Below, in pieces: positions 1 through 6,061 of a stretch of DNA of 6,830 bases. Within the stretch, counting starts at the first letter, position 1; every line of letters starts with the position of its first letter. The notes beneath the pieces are model-generated. The model searched no databases. It had not been told where the DNA came from and was given only the letters and a program-made list of their open reading frames with translations. Position numbers and translations under genes: made by a program. Origin of the DNA: Ardenticatenales bacterium (GTDB lineage Bacteria; Chloroflexota; Anaerolineae; Ardenticatenales; Ardenticatenaceae); assembly GCA_013812995.1 (NCBI GenBank), contig JACCSL010000294.1, positions 1 through 6,830 of the forward strand, in the 5' to 3' direction.

Positions 1-1481
1 AGGCCCGGGGTGAGCGGCGCAAGGTCCGCTCCGACTGGATGGAGCTCGAGCAGAAGCGCGGCATCTCCATCACCTCCACCGTGCTCCAGTTTCCCTATAA
101 AGATCATGTCATCAACCTGCTCGACACGCCGGGCCACCAGGACTTCAGCGAGGACACCTACCGCACCCTGACCGCAGCGGATAGCGCCGTTATGGTCATT
201 GACGCGGCCAAGGGAATCGAGGAGCAAACCAAGAAGCTCTTCGAGGTCACGAAGGAGCGCGGGATTCCCGTCTTCACTTTCATCAACAAGATGGACCGCC
301 CCGCCAACGAGCCTTTGCAGCTATTGGACGAGATTGAGTCGGTGCTGGGGCTCACCCCCGTGCCCATGAACTGGCCTATCGGGGATGGCCCGGACTTCAA
401 GGGCGTCTATGACCGCGCCACGCGCGAGGTCCATCTCTTCGGACGCACCGAGCATAACGCGACTGTTGCCCGTGTCGAGGTGAGCACGTTGGATGATCCC
501 AGGCTGCTGGAGGTTCTCGGCGAGAGGGCGGTGGCGCAGCTTCAGGAGGATGTGGAGTTGCTGGATGGGGTGCTGCCGGAGTTCAATCACGAGGGGCTTT
601 ACCGCGCCAAAATCACGCCGGTCTACTTCGGCTCGGCGCTGACCAACTTTGGGGTACAGCTCTTCTTCGACAGTTTCGTGGAAATGGCTCCCATGCCCGG
701 CCCACGCCGCACTGCCGATGGCGAGGCACTGGTTCCGGCTATTCAGGACAATTTTTCCGGATTTATTTTCAAAATCCAATCGAACATGAATCCTCAGCAC
801 CGCGATTCCGTCGCCTTCCTGCGCGTCTGCTCCGGCCGCTTCGAGCGTTCGATGGTGGTGCGCCACCCGCGCGAGGGCAAGGATGTGCGGCTCAGCAGCA
901 GCCACCGTCTCTTCGCGCAGGAGCGCGAGACGGTCGAGGAGGCGTATCCGGGCGATGTGATTGGCCTCGTCTCCTCCGGGCAGTTCGCCATCGGCGACAC
1001 GCTCTGCACGGGGCCGGACGTCGCCTTCGAGCCGATGCCCCGCTTCCAGCCGGAGCACTTCGCGCGCCTCATCCACACGGACACGAACCGCTACAAGCAG
1101 TTCTGGAAGGGACTTTCTCAGCTACAAAAGGAGGGAGCCATCCAGGTCTTCTACCAGCCCAGCCAGGTGAGCCGGGAGCCAGTGCTCGCGGCGGTGGGGG
1201 AACTCCAGTTCGACGTGGTGCGCTTCCGCCTGGAGAGTGAGTACAACACGGAGACGCGCATGGAGCGGCTGCCCTACACCGTGGCCCGCTGGGTCGATGC
1301 GCCGCAGGAGATCATCGACAAGCTGCCCTGGAGCAACAATGCCCTGCACCTGGAGGATGCGAAGGGGCGCACCGTCGCGCTCTTCCGCACGGAGTGGATG
1401 TTCAACTCTTTCCGCGACAGCTATGCCAAAGACATTCCCTTCCGCTCCATCCGCGATCTCGAACTGGCGCTGACCGAGTGA
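1..1481 (+). CDS. prfC: Peptide chain release factor 3 (RF3), 5'-truncated by window edge
   Basis: RF3 is a cytoplasmic translational GTPase that removes RF1/RF2 from the ribosome after peptide release. The reading frame is open from position 3 with no start, and residues before the first ATG (ARGERRKVRSDW, then MELEQKRGISIT) match the conserved RF3 switch I region. The gene therefore begins outside the window, and ATG at 39 is internal. About 492 residues are visible; by comparison with E. coli RF3 (529 aa) roughly 45-50 N-terminal residues including the P-loop are missing. GTPase motifs seen are GISIT (G2), DTPGH at 123-137 (G3), NKMD at 285-296 (G4) and GSALTNFGV from 630 (G5 region). The domain II beta-barrel and the RF3-type C-terminal domain follow (for example QVFYQPSQVSREPVLAAVGELQFDV). 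The TGA stop overlaps the GTG start of the next gene. The identity is secure. Confidence 0.96.
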   Translation, partial: ARGERRKVRSDWMELEQKRGISITSTVLQFPYKDHVINLLDTPGHQDFSEDTYRTLTAADSAVMVIDAAKGIEEQTKKLFEVTKERGIPVFTFINKMDRPANEPLQLLDEIESVLGLTPVPMNWPIGDGPDFKGVYDRATREVHLFGRTEHNATVARVEVSTLDDPRLLEVLGERAVAQLQEDVELLDGVLPEFNHEGLYRAKITPVYFGSALTNFGVQLFFDSFVEMAPMPGPRRTADGEALVPAIQDNFSGFIFKIQSNMNPQHRDSVAFLRVCSGRFERSMVVRHPREGKDVRLSSSHRLFAQERETVEEAYPGDVIGLVSSGQFAIGDTLCTGPDVAFEPMPRFQPEHFARLIHTDTNRYKQFWKGLSQLQKEGAIQVFYQPSQVSREPVLAAVGELQFDVVRFRLESEYNTETRMERLPYTVARWVDAPQEIIDKLPWSNNALHLEDAKGRTVALFRTEWMFNSFRDSYAKDIPFRSIRDLELALTE

Positions 1482-3184
1482 CTTCCTTACCCACAACCGC
1501 ATCGGATATTCTTGTCGTACGATGGTCCGATCTGGAACCGTTCTATCAGACATTAGAGACGCAAGCACTGACTGAGGAGAACGTCGCTCAATGGCTAAAG
1601 GCATGGACGGCGGTGAGTGAAGTGGTAGAAGAGGCGGAGGCGCGCTGTTTCATCGCGACGACGTTAGATGCCCAGGACAAGGAGGCGCAGCAGCGATACC
1701 AGACCTTTTTGAGCGTTACCCAGCCCGCTATCCATGCGGCCGAGCAGCAACTCAAGCAAAGGCTATTGAATAGTGGATTGGTACCGTCAGGGTTCGAGCT
1801 GCCACTTCGCAACATGCGCGCTGAAGCCGCCCTCTTTCGCGAGGCCAACTTGCCCCTCCAGGCTGAGAGCCGCACTCTGGCAGCCGAATATATGCGCCTT
1901 CTTGGCGCGCAGAGCATCCCGTGGGAGGGGGAGGAGCTACCCATCACTCATGTCCCTCTCCTCTGCCAGGCCCCTGACCGCTCGCGGCGCGAGCAGGCGT
2001 GGCGGGCGGGCGCGGCCCGACAACTGACAGACCGTGAAGCCATTAATACCCTGTGGGGCCGCGCGATGCCACTGCGGGCGCAGATGGCCCACAATGCCGA
2101 CCTACCGGACTATCGCGCCTATCGCTGGCAGCAATTGTTCCGCTTTGGCTACACCCCGGATGACTGCAAGGACTTTTATCAGGCTGTGGAAGAGATTGCA
2201 CTACCTGCCGCCACGCGCCTCTGCGAGAAACGACGCCAGCAGCTAGGCGTGACGGAGTTGTATCCCTGGGATATGGCCGTGGATCCGCTTCAGCGCCCCC
2301 CACTTCGCCCCTTCCAGAACGTTAATGAGTTGGAGGATCGAGTAGCAACCATTATTCGGCAGGTAAGCCCACTCTTGGGGGACAACTTTGATACACTCCG
2401 CAAAGATGGCCTGCTTGACCTGGGCAGCCGCCTTGGCAAAGGGGGAGGCGGGTACTCCATCCCGCTGCGTGCGTCAAAGCGCTCTTTCATCTTCATGAAT
2501 GCCACAGGTCGCCACCTGGATGTTCAAGTGTTGCTCCACGAGGCGGGGCACACCTTTCACTCTTTCGCCACACACTCGCTGCCCTACTTCCAACAGCGAG
2601 ATGCGGGGATCGAATTTCGCGAGACTGTCGCTATTGCAATGGAACTTCTCGGGACTCCATACCTTGCTGCGGCGCAGGGTGGTTTTTACACGGAATCAGA
2701 GGCAGCACTTGCTCGTCTCCAGCACCTGGAGCGTATGCTATTCCTTTGGCCCAGCATCGCCCAGGTCGATGCCTTCCAGCACTGGGTCTATGAGAACCAC
2801 GAAACGGCGCTGGACCCTCATACCTGTGATGCCACATGGGCGGCGCTGGAGCAGCGTTTTAACCCAGCCATTTCGTGGCAGGGATTGGAGCAGGAACAGA
2901 AAATTGGATGGCAGCAGAAACTCCATATCCATATTCAACCGTTCTACTACTTCGAGTATGCCCTGGCGCAGTTGGGCGCGCTCCAGATATGGCGCAACCA
3001 CCTGCATAACCCGCTTCAGGCGGTTACCCAGTACCAGGAGGCAATGACTTTGGGCGGCACCATGCCACTCCCTACTCTTTATCAAGCCGCCGGAATCCGT
3101 TTTGCCTTCGATTCGGACACCCTGCACACCCTGATTACCTTCGTCGAGCACACGATTGATGAACTCGAGAGCCAGCTCGGCTAG
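1478..3184 (+). CDS. M3 family oligoendopeptidase (zinc metallopeptidase, non-PepF type)
   Basis: A complete 568-aa cytoplasmic zinc peptidase of family M3, expected to cleave short peptides. The zinc motif HEAGH lies at residues 354-358 (2537-2551), preceded by a glycine-rich GGGGYS stretch near 322 and by FMNATGRHLDVQVLL. A third zinc ligand is probably Glu382 in FRETVA. Near the C-terminus FYYFEYALAQLGALQIW (from about residue 489) matches the M3 tyrosine-containing substrate-binding segment. The length fits the shorter M3 group related to, but distinct from, PepF. The frame is open upstream to an ATG at 1394, but that lies deep inside prfC. GTG at 1478 gives a GTGA overlap with the prfC stop and is preferred. 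No clear Shine-Dalgarno sequence precedes it, consistent with translational coupling to RF3. Its base composition looks somewhat less GC-rich than prfC. Exact substrate is unknown. Confidence 0.92.
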   Translation: MTSLPTTASDILVVRWSDLEPFYQTLETQALTEENVAQWLKAWTAVSEVVEEAEARCFIATTLDAQDKEAQQRYQTFLSVTQPAIHAAEQQLKQRLLNSGLVPSGFELPLRNMRAEAALFREANLPLQAESRTLAAEYMRLLGAQSIPWEGEELPITHVPLLCQAPDRSRREQAWRAGAARQLTDREAINTLWGRAMPLRAQMAHNADLPDYRAYRWQQLFRFGYTPDDCKDFYQAVEEIALPAATRLCEKRRQQLGVTELYPWDMAVDPLQRPPLRPFQNVNELEDRVATIIRQVSPLLGDNFDTLRKDGLLDLGSRLGKGGGGYSIPLRASKRSFIFMNATGRHLDVQVLLHEAGHTFHSFATHSLPYFQQRDAGIEFRETVAIAMELLGTPYLAAAQGGFYTESEAALARLQHLERMLFLWPSIAQVDAFQHWVYENHETALDPHTCDATWAALEQRFNPAISWQGLEQEQKIGWQQKLHIHIQPFYYFEYALAQLGALQIWRNHLHNPLQAVTQYQEAMTLGGTMPLPTLYQAAGIRFAFDSDTLHTLITFVEHTIDELESQLG

Positions 3185-3558
3185 CGCTTTTCCAGCGCCT
3201 CGACGTAATCCTTAGCCTCCTTGAGCCCCATCCCGGTCTCCTCGCGTACGCGCTTCACCGCCTCGATCTTCTTTCCCCGCGCCAGCAAGGCACGCACCTC
3301 CTCGTCCAGGGGCATCAGCGCCTCGACATAATCCTTGGACTCCTTGAGCCCCATCCCCGTGATCTCACGCACCCGCTTGATCGCCTCAAGCTTCTTGTCC
3401 TGCGCGACCAGCCTCTGAATCTCCTCATCCGGTACCAGCCCGGTAGGGGGCGGCAAGGGTATTTCCACGTTCGGCCCTGGCTCCGCGCCGCCGCGCCTAA
3501 GAATAAACACGGCTGCTCCAAAGAGCAGAATTAGCAAGGGCAGTAAGAACAGAATCAT
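3181..3558 (-). CDS. Membrane-anchored protein with two tandem L7/L12 C-terminal-like repeats
   Basis: A 125-aa protein from ATG at 3558. Residues 1-20 (MILFLLPLLILLFGAAVFIL) form one hydrophobic membrane segment followed by RR, so the rest should be cytoplasmic. A proline-rich linker (about 25-42) leads to two 41-residue repeats, 44-84 and 85-125, each carrying KR-VRE-TGMGLKE-KDYVEAL. This matches the helix-loop-helix of the ribosomal protein L7/L12 C-terminal domain (E. coli [24 protein letters not shown]), keeping the equivalents of K65, K70, R73 and K84. It is not the ribosomal stalk protein: it lacks the dimerization domain and the beta strands of the full domain. An in-frame TTG at 3582 has a better-spaced upstream AAGAAGG and would add 8 residues, so the start is uncertain. 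It lies 25-49 nt after the nucleotidyltransferase gene and is probably co-transcribed with it. Its function is unknown. Confidence 0.82.
   Translation of the reverse strand: MILFLLPLLILLFGAAVFILRRGGAEPGPNVEIPLPPPTGLVPDEEIQRLVAQDKKLEAIKRVREITGMGLKESKDYVEALMPLDEEVRALLARGKKIEAVKRVREETGMGLKEAKDYVEALEKR
3184..3429 (-). repeat. Two tandem 123-bp coding repeats (L7/L12-like motif)
   Basis: Units 3307-3429 and 3184-3306 encode successive 41-aa copies and are clearly alike at DNA level: AGCGCCTCGAC recurs at 3194 and 3317, and CTCCTTGAGCCCCATCCC occurs in both. The offset is exactly 123 bp (41 codons), which points to in-frame duplication within the gene. The copies differ mostly at third positions and at a few residues (ITGMGLKES versus ETGMGLKEA), so the duplication is not very recent or is under purifying selection. 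Confidence 0.85.
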
Positions 3559-3580
3559 CGGGTTAGTTGTTTCCGTTTCC

Positions 3581-3596
3581 AAGAAGGAACCTTCTT
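3581..3596. promoter_or_regulatory. Inverted repeat AAGAAGG-AA-CCTTCTT over the RBS/TTG start of the L12-like gene
   Basis: Two 7-nt arms, 3581-3587 and 3590-3596, are perfect reverse complements around a 2-nt centre. On the minus strand one arm supplies AAGAAGG, a Shine-Dalgarno-like sequence 7 nt before an in-frame TTG (3582-3580); the other arm overlaps that TTG. It lies between the nucleotidyltransferase stop (3608) and the ATG at 3558. It could be a protein-binding dyad or an RBS-masking element. A 2-nt loop is too tight for a fully paired hairpin and there is no following T-run, so a terminator is unlikely. Its function is inferred. Confidence 0.35.
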
Positions 3597-3607
3597 TCTC
3601 TGATACT

Positions 3608-4546
3608 TCAGGAAACCATACTCCGGCGCGCCCGGATGAGGAACGCGCTCGCCTGCTCGTAATCGGGCCGCTCAGGAAGACGCGTGGCACGGAATGCCTC
3701 CTCGAACGCCTTGTGCAGCTCCAGCCGCCAGCGATTGACCTCCTCCCACGCCAGCTCCTCGTTGCGGATGGCAAGGAGTGTCTCGCGATGTTCCCCCACA
3801 TCCACGACCACAAAGCCCGCGCGCAACACCGTAATCCCAGAGAGCAGCAGTCGGATCAGGTGCATTGCGTGTTTCGGTTTGATCTGCCCCTTGTTACGCA
3901 GATCCTGTTCCATCTTTTTGAACTGTGACATCACATAGCCATTGTATGTCTGGTAGACCAACCTGGAGAGAAAAATCGTGCGTATATCCAGAAGTTCCTG
4001 AGCCAGCGGCGTTATTGTCTCTACCAGCGGGCTGTAGAGGCACTCCAGCGTGTTGGGGTTGGCCTTCAGGGCAAGCAGGATAAATTTCTGCAACTCCCAG
4101 TAGGTTTCCTCAGTCTCCTTGCTTTCCAACTGCTCAGGTACCCCGTAGAGCGACCAATGCAGCTCGGCTGGCGGCAGGTAGATACCGCGCCGGTCTGTGT
4201 CGGAGGCTTCCTGGTTCAGCCCGTACGCGCGCGAGCCCACCACACAGCGGTAGATGATGTAGTCGCCCAGGCCAAACTCCGCCAATGGGGCATCGTCGGC
4301 TCCCAGCCCCTCGCGCTGAAAATGCTTGCGGATGGAAAGCTGCGCTCGCCGCACTGCCATCTCCTCGCCGTCTGGGAAGCGCACGCGGTAGCTATGGCTC
4401 TCATCGGTGGGGGCATGAACGACCACGCCCACGGAACCGCTTGGGCGCGCGGCCTCGCCCGGCGCGCGGGGGAGCTCCACGCGCGTGACGACCTGGGTGC
4501 CCACGGGTATCGCGAGAAGAGGAATTGTCGGGGTATCGTCAGACAT
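3608..4546 (-). CDS. RlaP/YcgL-like nucleotidyltransferase with N-terminal beta-rich domain
   Basis: A 312-aa cytoplasmic protein. GSRAYGLNQEASDTDRRGIYLPP (residues 104-126) is the polymerase-beta-type nucleotidyltransferase signature, with G104-S105 and the metal-binding pair D116/D118. A later acidic residue in NPNTLE (about E168) may be the third ligand. The following WELQKFILLALKANPN, LSRLVYQTYNGYVMSQFKK and KHAMHLIRLLLSG segments fit the COG3541/YcgL family, grouped with RlaP, for which RNA-repair roles have been proposed. Residues about 13-73 (IPVGTQVVTRVE to RRAQLSIRK) form a separate beta-rich, SH3/KOW-like region with YRVRFPDGEE, possibly for nucleic-acid or protein binding. ATG at 4546 is chosen because AGGA lies 9 nt upstream; a GTG at 4570 is in frame but less convincing. 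It is the first gene of a likely two-gene minus-strand operon. Its substrate is unknown, and no ligase or other RNA-repair partner is visible nearby. Confidence 0.85.
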   Translation of the reverse strand: MSDDTPTIPLLAIPVGTQVVTRVELPRAPGEAARPSGSVGVVVHAPTDESHSYRVRFPDGEEMAVRRAQLSIRKHFQREGLGADDAPLAEFGLGDYIIYRCVVGSRAYGLNQEASDTDRRGIYLPPAELHWSLYGVPEQLESKETEETYWELQKFILLALKANPNTLECLYSPLVETITPLAQELLDIRTIFLSRLVYQTYNGYVMSQFKKMEQDLRNKGQIKPKHAMHLIRLLLSGITVLRAGFVVVDVGEHRETLLAIRNEELAWEEVNRWRLELHKAFEEAFRATRLPERPDYEQASAFLIRARRSMVS

Positions 4547-4639
4547 TGAGTATTTTCCTGGGGCTGTCACGGTGCTTCCTACTTTGGCGCGATGCTACTA
4601 CAATTCTTGCAAATATAGAATCAAGGTTCAGGAGCAAGC
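4547..4639. promoter_or_regulatory. Divergent intergenic promoter region
   Basis: This 93-bp gap between two divergent genes is clearly AT-richer than the flanks, especially 4596-4625. It should hold promoters in both directions. On the plus strand TACAAT at 4599-4604 is a possible -10 without a good -35. On the minus strand TTGATT followed after 16 nt by TGTAGT is a weak candidate. Ribosome-binding sites are better supported: AGGA (4559-4556) for the minus gene, and AGGAG (4630-4634) for the plus gene. The exact promoter positions are guesses. Confidence 0.4.
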
Positions 4640-5455
4640 ATGATGGAATGGGAGCAGCAGGAAGCATTGAATGAGCGACGACCTTTGTCGCCCCTCCAAC
4701 GGATGCTCATTGTCAATGTCCAGCGGGCGGCGACGTGGGCAGCGCGCCACTGGCTTTTTATCATCAACGGCTTCTGGGGGTTGCTGCTCTTCGGCTCGCT
4801 CCTCCCGCCGACCCTCATGGCCCTTGGCCTGGAGGGACCGGGGAAAGTCACCTATGCCATCTATAGTTTCACCTGCCACCAGTTGCCGGAGCGCTCCTAC
4901 TTTCTCTTTGGGCCGCAGGGCGTTGTGACCACCTACGGGAAAGAAGAGGTCGTTGCGGCGGGCGCGGATGACTCGAACCTGCTGACGCTGCGCCAGTATG
5001 TCGGCTCGCCAGAGATGGGATGGAAGCTCGGCTTCTCCGACCGCATGGTGTCGATGTACGGCGGGGCGTTCCTGGCGGGGATCCTCTTCTGGTTGGGCTC
5101 GCGGCGCGGGCGCATGAAGCCCATCCCCATCGTGCTGATGCTGCTGATGATTGCGCCAATGGCACTGGATGGCACCAGCCACATGATTTCAGAGATTTCA
5201 ACGCTAGGCTTCCGAGAGAGCAACGCCTGGGCCATGCCCCTCTTCGGCGCACAGAGCCCGGAGTTCTACGCGGGCACGGAGTTTGGCTCCCTGAACTCCA
5301 TCCTGCGCCTCGTCACCGGGCTGCTCTTCGGCACCGGCATGATGCTCTTCGCCTATCCCCTCATCGGCTACAGCTTCGACGATCTCTCCGCCGAGGCAGA
5401 GGAAACCCTGGCCCGCAACCAGGCAAGAATGGCAGCGATGAAAGCGGGGCAGTAA
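4640..5455 (+). CDS. DUF2085 family multi-pass membrane protein
   Basis: A 271-aa predicted inner-membrane protein of unknown function. Hydrophobic segments lie at about residues 38-60, 137-153, 162-178 and 222-242. The family hallmark is YSFTCHQLPERSYFLFG (residues 75-91), with Cys79, His80 and Gln81 in the loop after the first segment. The further family features FSDRMVSMYGG (132-142) and PMALDGTSHM (173-182) are also present. The usual cysteine-bearing stretch before the second segment has no cysteine here. A hydrophilic stretch at about 98-128 and a charged C-terminal tail (about 246-271) make it longer than many members. AGGAG at 4630-4634 lies 5 nt before ATG 4640 and 8 nt before ATG 4643; either could be used, changing the protein by one residue. 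It is transcribed divergently from the nucleotidyltransferase. The family call is fairly sure, the function unknown. Confidence 0.85.
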   Translation: MMEWEQQEALNERRPLSPLQRMLIVNVQRAATWAARHWLFIINGFWGLLLFGSLLPPTLMALGLEGPGKVTYAIYSFTCHQLPERSYFLFGPQGVVTTYGKEEVVAAGADDSNLLTLRQYVGSPEMGWKLGFSDRMVSMYGGAFLAGILFWLGSRRGRMKPIPIVLMLLMIAPMALDGTSHMISEISTLGFRESNAWAMPLFGAQSPEFYAGTEFGSLNSILRLVTGLLFGTGMMLFAYPLIGYSFDDLSAEAEETLARNQARMAAMKAGQ

Positions 5456-5495
5456 AGAGGGAAAACCTTAATCAACATACAGAAGCGAGAGGTAT

Positions 5496-5528
5496 GGATA
5501 ACGCTTATACTCTATAGGGGCGTTATCC
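5496..5528. repeat. 9-bp perfect inverted repeat GGATAACGC / GCGTTATCC, 15-nt spacer
   Basis: The arms at 5496-5504 and 5520-5528 are exact reverse complements. The right arm contains the stop codon of the minus-strand transposase-like fragment. Neither side is followed by a run of T, so it is not a classical intrinsic terminator, though it could fold in RNA downstream of the DUF2085 gene. It may be the scar or end of a decayed insertion element. Its role is uncertain. Confidence 0.5.
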
Positions 5529-5924
5529 GACAACTACCTCACGGTAGCCCAGCGGCTGGAAGTCCCCTGGCAGCTCCGCCCGATTCAACCCCACCGTTTC
5601 GGTGCGGTCGATTTCGATGCGCGCCCGGCGCGGCTTTTGTGGCTGTGGGGGTGTCCGCTCGGCGCGTGGCTTCGTCACGGGGTCCTCACTCGCACGCGGC
5701 GGCTGGTTGGCCTTGAACTCGGGGCCTCCCTTTTGCCCTTTGAGACGGTTAATCTCGTCGCGTAGCGCTTGGTTTTCCGCCCGCAAGACCACGATTTCCG
5801 CTTCCAGCACTTCAATATGCGCAAGCAGCCGTCCGAGGAGGATCGCCATTTCGGGCTCCAGATTCAGTTGGCTTAGGTCGAGGATTGTACAAAGTGGAAC
5901 CCAGAGAGTTAGCAAGGGTGTCAA
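5523..5924 (-). pseudogene. Transposase N-terminal remnant (IS66-like coiled-coil type), probable
   Basis: The reading frame of up to 133 codons starts at TTG 5924; ATG at 5849, with CTGGAG just upstream, gives 108 residues. From that ATG, residues 5-38 are leucine-rich heptads (LLAHIEVLEAEIVVLRAENQ, then ALRDEINRLKGQKG), a coiled coil. A basic, proline-rich linker and RARIEIDRTETVGLNRAELPGDFQPLGYREVVV follow. This order resembles the N-terminal part of long IS66-like or unclassified transposases, in which the GYxxVVV segment leads into the catalytic domain. Here the frame stops at once after VVVG and no DDE domain is found before the DUF2085 gene, so most of the protein is missing. The break coincides with the 9-bp inverted repeat. 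It could instead be a small intact coiled-coil protein; the transposase link rests on remembered family pattern. Confidence 0.55.
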
Positions 5925-6061
5925 CTGATACCCTGCCAGGAGTATTCCAGGATGTGCTAGTCCGCCCTAAACAACTCTTTCTGCTATAACCGGACAATCA
6001 GCTGAATTATACAGTTCAAATAGACTGGAATTACCTGACCCCCAACAGTAAGGATTAACCT
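5925..6061 (+). other. AT-richer leader region of pepF
   Basis: A 137-bp non-coding stretch before pepF. AAGGA at 6050-6054 is a good Shine-Dalgarno sequence 7 nt before ATG 6062. AT-rich hexamers such as TATAAC (5985-5990) and TTATAC (6007-6012) could serve as -10 elements, but no well-spaced -35 is visible. No tRNA, riboswitch or terminator was recognised. With 5456-5924 it forms a 606-bp stretch without a convincing intact gene. Confidence 0.4.

Noticed and set aside
39..41. ATG at 39 as the start of prfC
   Set aside because: The 12 codons before it are open and encode conserved RF3 sequence ending in SDW, so the ATG is an internal methionine.
321..1076. Long minus-strand reading frame (251 aa) antisense to prfC
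   Set aside because: It has no recognisable motif and lies fully opposite a conserved RF3 gene in GC-rich DNA, where such shadow frames are common.
1122..1604. Minus-strand frame of 160 aa across the prfC/M3 junction
   Set aside because: It is antisense to two well-supported genes and shows no family resemblance.
3559..3813. Upstream extension of the L12-like frame to 3813 (210 aa)
   Set aside because: Beyond about 3582 it overlaps the nucleotidyltransferase in another frame and the translation looks like low-complexity Arg/Ser shadow sequence.
4157..4549. Plus-strand frame of 130 aa opposite the nucleotidyltransferase
   Set aside because: It is antisense to a gene with clear catalytic motifs, with no motif of its own.
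4628..5182. Minus-strand frame of 184 aa opposite the DUF2085 gene
   Set aside because: It is charged and low-complexity, antisense to a clear membrane protein with a good ribosome-binding site.
5534..5547. Small hairpin CTACC-TCAC-GGTAG
   Set aside because: A five-base-pair stem inside the transposase remnant's coding sequence, without a T-run; probably chance.
5602..5928. Plus-strand frame of 108 aa opposite the transposase remnant
   Set aside because: It is Arg/Ser-rich shadow sequence; the minus strand has the meaningful coiled-coil pattern.
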